A stretch of DNA of 64,000 bases from Myxococcota bacterium (GTDB lineage Bacteria > Myxococcota > Kuafuiibacteriia > Kuafuiibacteriales > Kuafuiibacteriaceae): NCBI GenBank assembly GCA_028289325.1, contig JANQQN010000259.1:1-64000 (forward strand). The letters run 5' to 3'. Made by a program: the position numbers and the translations under genes. Shown in pieces: positions 59,070 to 64,000 of the stretch. The notes below the pieces were generated by a model, which made no database searches, had not been told where the DNA came from, and was given only the letters and a program-made list of their open reading frames with translations. The first letter of the stretch is position 1, and every line of letters begins with the position of its first letter.

Positions 59070-60233
59070 GTGGAGCAGCTGACCATCACGTTGACCACGC
59101 GTGCGGACCGCGTCGTCGGTGCCCAGCTCGCGTCGACCCGCCGCACGAGCTTGACCCACGGCTTTCGCGGGCAGCGACTCGCCGCGGCGCTCGAGGCCGT
59201 GCCCAAGCTATTCCCGCTGTGCGGTCGCGCCCAGCAGCTGTCGGCGACGCGGGCCGTCGAACGGTCTGCGGGCTGGCGCCCGGCCGAGGGACACATCCAC
59301 GCGCGTCGGCTGCTCCTCGAGGCCGAGGCTCTGGAGACCCACGGCCGCACCCTCTGGGTGGACGCCGCGCCTCTCCTGGGGCGGACGCCGGACGTCCAAC
59401 GGTGGGCGGATTGCCGCCGAGCCAATGCCCGGCTCGCGGCGGCGCTCTATCCGGGCCTCGATGGGCTCCGTCCAGGGGCGGGCCCCCTTCGCCCCGAGCG
59501 AGCGGCGGTCCTGGAGAGCCTGGAGATGATGCGAAACGCCTGGGTTCTCGACCTGCCGCCGCTCGACCTGGCCGACCCGAGCGAGGTCGCGGCGTGGGCC
59601 CAACGTCGCGACGGCGTCGGCCCCGGCCTCCTTGCCCACCTCACCGCGCGGAACTGGACGGGGCTCAGCATCGAGTCGAAATGGGCTCCGCACCTCGAGC
59701 CAGACCGGATCGCTCAGGCCCTCGCCGCGAACCCCGGTCGCTTCGCACGCGTGCCCACCCTCGACGGCCAGCCGGTCCAGGTTGGCCCGCTGGCCCAGCT
59801 CGACGGCCATCCCCAGGTGGGGCCGATCGTGCACGCATGGGGCCGCGGTCTGGGCGCGCGGTGTTGGGCGCGCCTGATCGCGGCCCGCGAACACTTCGAT
59901 GCCGCCATCCGCGCCATCGAACAGCTCGTCCCCGCCGAGCCGTTCGGAGGCCCGGCGCCGGAGGCCGGCGCCGCCATAGGTACGGCCGCCACTGCCCGTG
60001 GCCCGCTGTTTCATTATCTTCAATGGTCGGACCATCGGGTGGACACCTGGTACCGAATTGCACCCACCGAATGGAACCTTCACCCCGATGGCGTCGCGAC
60101 CAAAGGCCCCGCAGGATGGCCGGCCGACGAGGCCGAGCTTCGGTGCCGTCATCATCTGATCGCGCTGGATCCTTGTGTTCCAGCTCAGGTCGTCGTGAAG
60201 GACGAGATGTCGTCCGACGAAGGACTCGCCTGA
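59070..60233 (+). CDS. Orphan NiFe-hydrogenase large-subunit-like protein (HupK-like)
   Basis: A 387-residue protein resembling the large subunit of NiFe hydrogenases, closest in feel to the HupK accessory protein. The N-terminal cysteine motif is reduced to LFPLCGRAQQLSATRAVE, with one cysteine where the hydrogenase has CxxC, and the C-terminal DPCxxCxxH motif to [13 protein letters not shown]. It is therefore unlikely to bind a full NiFe site. No other hydrogenase gene is in the window. GTG 59070 begins it; it overlaps the convergent sensor kinase by 49 bases. Confidence 0.7.
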   Translation: MEQLTITLTTRADRVVGAQLASTRRTSLTHGFRGQRLAAALEAVPKLFPLCGRAQQLSATRAVERSAGWRPAEGHIHARRLLLEAEALETHGRTLWVDAAPLLGRTPDVQRWADCRRANARLAAALYPGLDGLRPGAGPLRPERAAVLESLEMMRNAWVLDLPPLDLADPSEVAAWAQRRDGVGPGLLAHLTARNWTGLSIESKWAPHLEPDRIAQALAANPGRFARVPTLDGQPVQVGPLAQLDGHPQVGPIVHAWGRGLGARCWARLIAAREHFDAAIRAIEQLVPAEPFGGPAPEAGAAIGTAATARGPLFHYLQWSDHRVDTWYRIAPTEWNLHPDGVATKGPAGWPADEAELRCRHHLIALDPCVPAQVVVKDEMSSDEGLA

Positions 60234-63200
60234 ACCCCGCCCGCGCCTCGACGGAGCGCCCGTCCCACCGCGGCGAGAAGGTCGTCGCGGCTCAGCGGCT
60301 TCGGAAGGACCTCGAAGAACAGGTCTTCGCTCGATGGAGGCACGTCGGCGCGGTATCCGGTCAGGAGCAAGATCGGCAGCGTCGGCCGTAGCCGCCGCGA
60401 TTGTTCGGCGAGCTGAACCCCCGACAGCTGGGGCATCGTGAGGTCCGTCAACAGCAGGTCGAAGGTGGACCCCGGGTCCTCGAGCAGAGCCCGGGCGCGC
60501 GGCGACTCGGTCACCGCGGTGACCCGATAGCCGTGTCGCTCGAGGATCGCTCGACACACGTTGGCCAGCGCCGGTTCGTCGTCGACGACCAAAATCGATT
60601 GGCCGATCCCGGTCTCGATGTCGTCTCGGCGGCGAGCCGCCGCCGTCGGGGCATCGACGACCGGCAATACGACGTCGAATCTCGCTCCGCCCATGGCCCC
60701 CGCCTTCGTGTCGATGTGTCCTTGGTGGGCCCGCACGACGCCGTGCACGATCGACAGCCCGAGCCCCGTTCCTTTTCCTCGGGGCTTGGTGGTGAAGAAC
60801 GGATCGAAGATCTGATGCTGAATCGCAGGGTCGATCCCCGGCCCTGAATCGCTGACCGCGAGCCGAGCGAATCGGTCGCCCGCCGCGAAGGCCCGGAGCC
60901 AAGCCGGCGGTTCCGCGCCGACGTCGAGGGTCACGGTCACCGTCCCCTCTTCGTTCATCGCATCCACGGCATTGTTGACGAGATTGACGACCACTTGGGT
61001 CAGCTGGGTATGGTCACCGCGGACCCAGACCGGCGATGGTGACACCACCACATCCAGGGTCACCGTCGACGGCACCGATGCGCGGACCAGGCTGAGGGCC
61101 TCGACCACACACCGGTCCAACCGCAGAACCTCGTACGACTGGGAAGTACACCGGCTGAACGTCAGCAGCTGCCGTACCAGGTCTCGAGATTTCGCCGACG
61201 CGTTCAATACCTGTTCCATGCTCTTTCGAGCCGGATGATCCGAGGCCAGATCGAGCAGCGCGAGCTCGGTGTAGCCGATGCTGGCCGCCAGCATATTGTT
61301 GAAGTCGTGGGCAATACCGCCGGCGAGGCGGCCGATCGCGTCTTGTTTCTGGAGGTGGAGGACCTGCTGCTCGAGCTCCTTCTTGTGCGCCTCTCGGGCC
61401 CGCTCGGAAGTGACGTTGCGGACGGTACCGGTCATCACGCCTCGTTGGCCGTCGACGGTCTGCGGCGGCGCGAGCTCGTATGTGAAGACCTGCGGGGGCT
61501 CACCGTTGACCTCGACGTCGATTCGAACGCTGGCCGAAGACGTCTTCGCCGCATCCAGCGTGGCCCGGACGCGCTCGGGCGCGGCGAACAGCCGAAGATG
61601 GTCCTCGAGGGATTGAACCTCGGTCGTCGGATCGACCCCCAACAGCCGCGCCGTTTCGCCGTCGAGATACACGCGTTCGTACGGCGGTCGAAGCTCCACG
61701 CTGCCGATCCCCGACAGTAGTTGCGCCCGTCGCAGGGCGCGCTCTCGCTGCCGTACAGTTCGGTGCTCCCGGCCCAGGCGCCGAGCCAGCCACACGATGC
61801 CCAACCCGAGCACCACGGTCACCGCGATCAGCGCCCCCGTAAACCATCGCCCGCGCGGCGGAGGAGGGCGCCGCAGCGCCCAGCTGGCCGTGATCCGCCG
61901 TAGTTCCTCATCACTGGTGTTTCGGATCGATCGGTCGATCAGGGGAACGACCGGCGCCCACGCCGGCTGGAGCGCGGTCACCGCGCCGCGAGGCCCTCCG
62001 AGGCGAAAAGCGAGCTTCACGTCGGTCGCGCCCACTGCGGAGATCGCGGCCCGCGCGATGGGCAGGTATTCGAGCCACGCATCGGCCCGCCCCGACCGGA
62101 CGCGCTCCAGCGCCGCCCCGGCGTCGACTTCGGGAATGAACGTGACGTCGGCATTACGCGACAGGAGCGCGTTCACTTCGCCGTACTGCGGGTGGCCGAC
62201 GAGCCGCTGCCCAACCACGTCGTCCGCGCTTGCCCAAAACTCGGCGTCACTGCGGGCCACGGCCACCATCGGCAGATCGATCATCGCTCGGGTGAAGATC
62301 AGCGGCTCGATCTGGCTCGGGGGGCGGAAAAGAATGAAGCCCAGACCGTCGTATACGCCCCGCTGGGCGTCTCGCTTGACCTTGGGCCAATCGTCTTCGC
62401 CCTCGAAGATCGGCGTGAGGCCCGCGCGCTGCAGATGGTGGCGGACGATGCGCAGCGCGAGACCATCGAAGCGGCCGCCCGTCTGAACGGCCAGGGGCTC
62501 CCAGTGAGACGCGCCGAGCCGGATGGTCGGATGATCGGCGATAAATGCGAGCTGGGCGCGATCCACGACCGGCCGCGCGCCCGCGTCCAGCAGCAACTCG
62601 TCGGCCCCCACCGACCGCTCAGCCCCCGCGATGCGAGCCGAGCTGGGCTGCAGCCGGTCGATGGCGCGATCCAGCCGATCGAGAGACGCGGCATGCTCGG
62701 CGCGGGCGTAGACGTGCTGCCATCGGAACCACAGCCGCCGTCGAGCGAGATTCTCCCTCGAGCGCCCCCCGAGGCTGCGGTTCGTCACCACCACGTCGAC
62801 CTTGCCCGACGCCAACCAGGTCGGCGCGTCGCGGGAGGGGACGATCGCCGCCGACGAAGGCTGCCACGACCGAATCGCGGACAGCTCATCCCCGACGTCC
62901 GTGACGATGCCCACCCGGCGACCCGCCAGCGCCCGAGCATCGTCGATCGGCGACCGGGCCAGCGATACCGCGACCACATAGCGGCGGTTCACGGGACGGG
63001 TGAACCGCAGCCCGAGGTCGTCATAAAACGGCGCCGGCCCCACGAAATCGACGTCGCTGCGCTTCAGCCGCTCGATGCAGTCCAGGTTGTCGGCGCAGGG
63101 CAAGAACGTGATCCCGCGCCCTGCCGTGCGGCCCAGCTCCCGCCACCAGTCGACGTAGAGCCCCTGGACCGTGGAGCCGGTGGCGGTCGTCGTCGACAAC

Positions 63201-63355
63201 GCCACTCGCGAAAACGGCAGGTCGTCAGCCAAGACCCCTACTCGCCAAGAGGACTCGGCGAACGCCGGCGTGGCTACGGACAGGCCATGCCATCCGCACA
63301 CGAGTCCGAGCACGACGCTCACTCGGGCCCCCCACTCACCGCGCTCCGATCGCAC
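60185..63355 (-). CDS. Hybrid histidine kinase with two periplasmic solute-binding domains
   Basis: A 1056-residue sensor. Signal/anchor (about 1-33) is followed by two SBP_bac_3-type domains (about 35-250, starting [17 protein letters not shown]; about 275-500, starting [18 protein letters not shown]). Next come a membrane helix ([20 protein letters not shown]), a PAS-like domain, HisKA ([18 protein letters not shown]), HATPase ([33 protein letters not shown]) and a C-terminal receiver ([27 protein letters not shown]). It likely senses amino-acid-like ligands and phosphorylates its own receiver domain. No separate response regulator is adjacent. Confidence 0.92.
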   Translation of the reverse strand: MRSERGEWGARVSVVLGLVCGWHGLSVATPAFAESSWRVGVLADDLPFSRVALSTTTATGSTVQGLYVDWWRELGRTAGRGITFLPCADNLDCIERLKRSDVDFVGPAPFYDDLGLRFTRPVNRRYVVAVSLARSPIDDARALAGRRVGIVTDVGDELSAIRSWQPSSAAIVPSRDAPTWLASGKVDVVVTNRSLGGRSRENLARRRLWFRWQHVYARAEHAASLDRLDRAIDRLQPSSARIAGAERSVGADELLLDAGARPVVDRAQLAFIADHPTIRLGASHWEPLAVQTGGRFDGLALRIVRHHLQRAGLTPIFEGEDDWPKVKRDAQRGVYDGLGFILFRPPSQIEPLIFTRAMIDLPMVAVARSDAEFWASADDVVGQRLVGHPQYGEVNALLSRNADVTFIPEVDAGAALERVRSGRADAWLEYLPIARAAISAVGATDVKLAFRLGGPRGAVTALQPAWAPVVPLIDRSIRNTSDEELRRITASWALRRPPPPRGRWFTGALIAVTVVLGLGIVWLARRLGREHRTVRQRERALRRAQLLSGIGSVELRPPYERVYLDGETARLLGVDPTTEVQSLEDHLRLFAAPERVRATLDAAKTSSASVRIDVEVNGEPPQVFTYELAPPQTVDGQRGVMTGTVRNVTSERAREAHKKELEQQVLHLQKQDAIGRLAGGIAHDFNNMLAASIGYTELALLDLASDHPARKSMEQVLNASAKSRDLVRQLLTFSRCTSQSYEVLRLDRCVVEALSLVRASVPSTVTLDVVVSPSPVWVRGDHTQLTQVVVNLVNNAVDAMNEEGTVTVTLDVGAEPPAWLRAFAAGDRFARLAVSDSGPGIDPAIQHQIFDPFFTTKPRGKGTGLGLSIVHGVVRAHQGHIDTKAGAMGGARFDVVLPVVDAPTAAARRRDDIETGIGQSILVVDDEPALANVCRAILERHGYRVTAVTESPRARALLEDPGSTFDLLLTDLTMPQLSGVQLAEQSRRLRPTLPILLLTGYRADVPPSSEDLFFEVLPKPLSRDDLLAAVGRALRRGAGGVQASPSSDDISSFTTT

Positions 63356-63509
63356 CCAAATGGTGGATTATCACGTTCTCCGTGAATGACTCACTGCCGT
63401 GAACACTTCCTTGCGGCGGGTTGGCGCCCCAGCGTCCCAAGCGCGGACGAAGGGGATGTCTCCGCGACTTGACCTGGTTTTTGTCCTACCGCAAAGGCAA
63501 CCTTGCGGA

Positions 63510-63539
63510 TTGTTTGTCATATCTTGATCTTGATACGAT
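63510..63539 (+). promoter_or_regulatory. Possible promoter of the LPP20-type lipoprotein gene
   Basis: TTGTTT (63510-63515) and TACGAT (63534-63539) are separated by 18 bases in an AT-richer stretch of the divergent region. This leaves about 60 bases of leader before the start codon at 63606. It is a pattern match only. Confidence 0.3.
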
Positions 63540-63605
63540 GCTCGCATCCGCTCGCCGTACGCACGAAGCGCGGCGGCGCCGACGACGAGCCGGAGGAACT
63601 GATTC

Positions 63606-64000
63606 ATGTCTCGCTACTTTTGTGTTCTCGCCTGTACCACCGTCCTGAGCTTGGCCGCCGCATGCCGAAGTGGCGGCGCGCCCGAACCAGCCCCAGTGAA
63701 ATCCCGCTATCCCGACTGGGTGATGCGCGGCGGCGGCGCCGTCGGCGGACAAAAAAACGTCATCCAGGCCGTCGGCGCGGCGTCGGGGATCAAGAACCGT
63801 GCGCTCAGAATGAATGTGGCCCGCAATCGCGCCCGGGCCGAGCTGCAAAAGACTTTCGAGGTCTACACCGCGTCTTTGATGAAAGACTACGCCAGCAGCA
63901 CCGCGACCGGCGACCTCAGCAACTCGTCCGAGGAGCAAATGGTGACCAGCGTGGTCAAGACATTCTCGGCCGGTGTGTTGCGCGGCGTGCAGATCACCAA
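63606..64000 (+). CDS. LPP20-family-like lipoprotein (5' part; runs off window)
   Basis: The first 131 residues of an exported lipoprotein with lipobox LAAAC (about Cys20). The mature part (PDWVMRGGGAVGG; IQAVGAASGIKNRALRMNVA; ARAELQKTFEVYTASLMKDY) resembles LPP20-type lipoproteins with their AxxxARxxL helix. GGAGGA lies eight bases upstream of the ATG. The stop lies beyond the right edge. Confidence 0.75.
   Translation, partial: MSRYFCVLACTTVLSLAAACRSGGAPEPAPVKSRYPDWVMRGGGAVGGQKNVIQAVGAASGIKNRALRMNVARNRARAELQKTFEVYTASLMKDYASSTATGDLSNSSEEQMVTSVVKTFSAGVLRGVQIT

Noticed and set aside
59208-60902. 564-codon minus-strand frame across the HupK-like and kinase genes
   Set aside because: It overlaps two genes with recognisable motifs and is itself Arg/Gly/Pro-rich with no family match.

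Overview
The window is high-GC DNA from a Gram-negative, outer-membrane-bearing bacterium. The signs are a TonB-dependent receptor, an outer-membrane barrel, lipoproteins, a Ser/Thr kinase with a C-terminal membrane anchor, an LPP20-type lipoprotein, a sigma-54-type promoter, many one-component regulators and a hybrid sensor kinase. Together they suggest a Myxococcota/Bradymonadota-like ('deltaproteobacterial') lineage. This placement is inference; no rRNA gene is present. I saw no tRNA, CRISPR array, insertion sequence or prophage.

Layout. 1-4.9 kb: a membrane-anchored Ser/Thr kinase cut by the left edge, carrying a second, degenerate kinase-like domain; a Rob-like AraC regulator; a divergent tandem glyoxalase-fold protein; and the decayed start of a serine hydrolase. 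5.0-14.2 kb: a nitrous-oxide-reduction (nos) cluster behind a sigma-54-like promoter. Two adjacent NosZ-like proteins are complementary. The first keeps the CuA ligands and has lost all seven CuZ histidines. The second keeps all seven CuZ histidines, has lost CuA, and ends in two c-type haem domains. nosD, nosF, nosL, nosY and a membrane protein with a cysteine-rich tail follow with overlapping or nearly touching ends. This apparently split, heteromeric N2O reductase is the main discovery candidate.

14.2-17.9 kb (minus): glycerate 2-kinase, aminotransferase and D-2-hydroxyacid dehydrogenase, a plausible serine to hydroxypyruvate to glycerate to 2-phosphoglycerate route. 18.1-22.0 kb: remnants of DJ-1/AraC-type genes, then a MoxR ATPase paired with a zincin/VWA protein and a convergent unknown membrane protein. 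22.2-23.8 kb: a methyltransferase divergent from an AraC regulator. 23.8-29.9 kb: a TetR gene with palindromic operators heading an operon of a LolA-like protein, two FtsX-type permeases, an ABC ATPase and an outer-membrane barrel. 30.0-33.4 kb: a duplicated cysteine-rich (DUF1540-like) protein and an archaeal-type HMG-CoA synthase/thiolase/DUF35 triad that would feed the mevalonate pathway. 33.7-40.5 kb: a secreted beta-helix protein, a four-FAS1 lipoprotein and its partner TonB-dependent receptor.

41-47.6 kb: a polytopic GT-C-like membrane protein, an NTF2-fold protein, a tiny exported six-cysteine peptide in front of an ECF-like sigma factor and a membrane protein, and a large MOSC/ferredoxin-reductase fusion. 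47.8-57.9 kb: a GH31 lipoprotein, a cNMP-domain/thioredoxin-reductase-like fusion with an aldo-keto reductase, LysR and AraC regulators, a secreted duplicated-repeat protein, a phytanoyl-CoA dioxygenase-like protein, a repeat lipoprotein and a methyltransferase. 58.0-64 kb: a metallo-beta-lactamase-fold protein, an orphan HupK-like relative of the NiFe-hydrogenase large subunit, a hybrid sensor kinase with two periplasmic solute-binding domains, and the start of an LPP20-type lipoprotein cut by the right edge.
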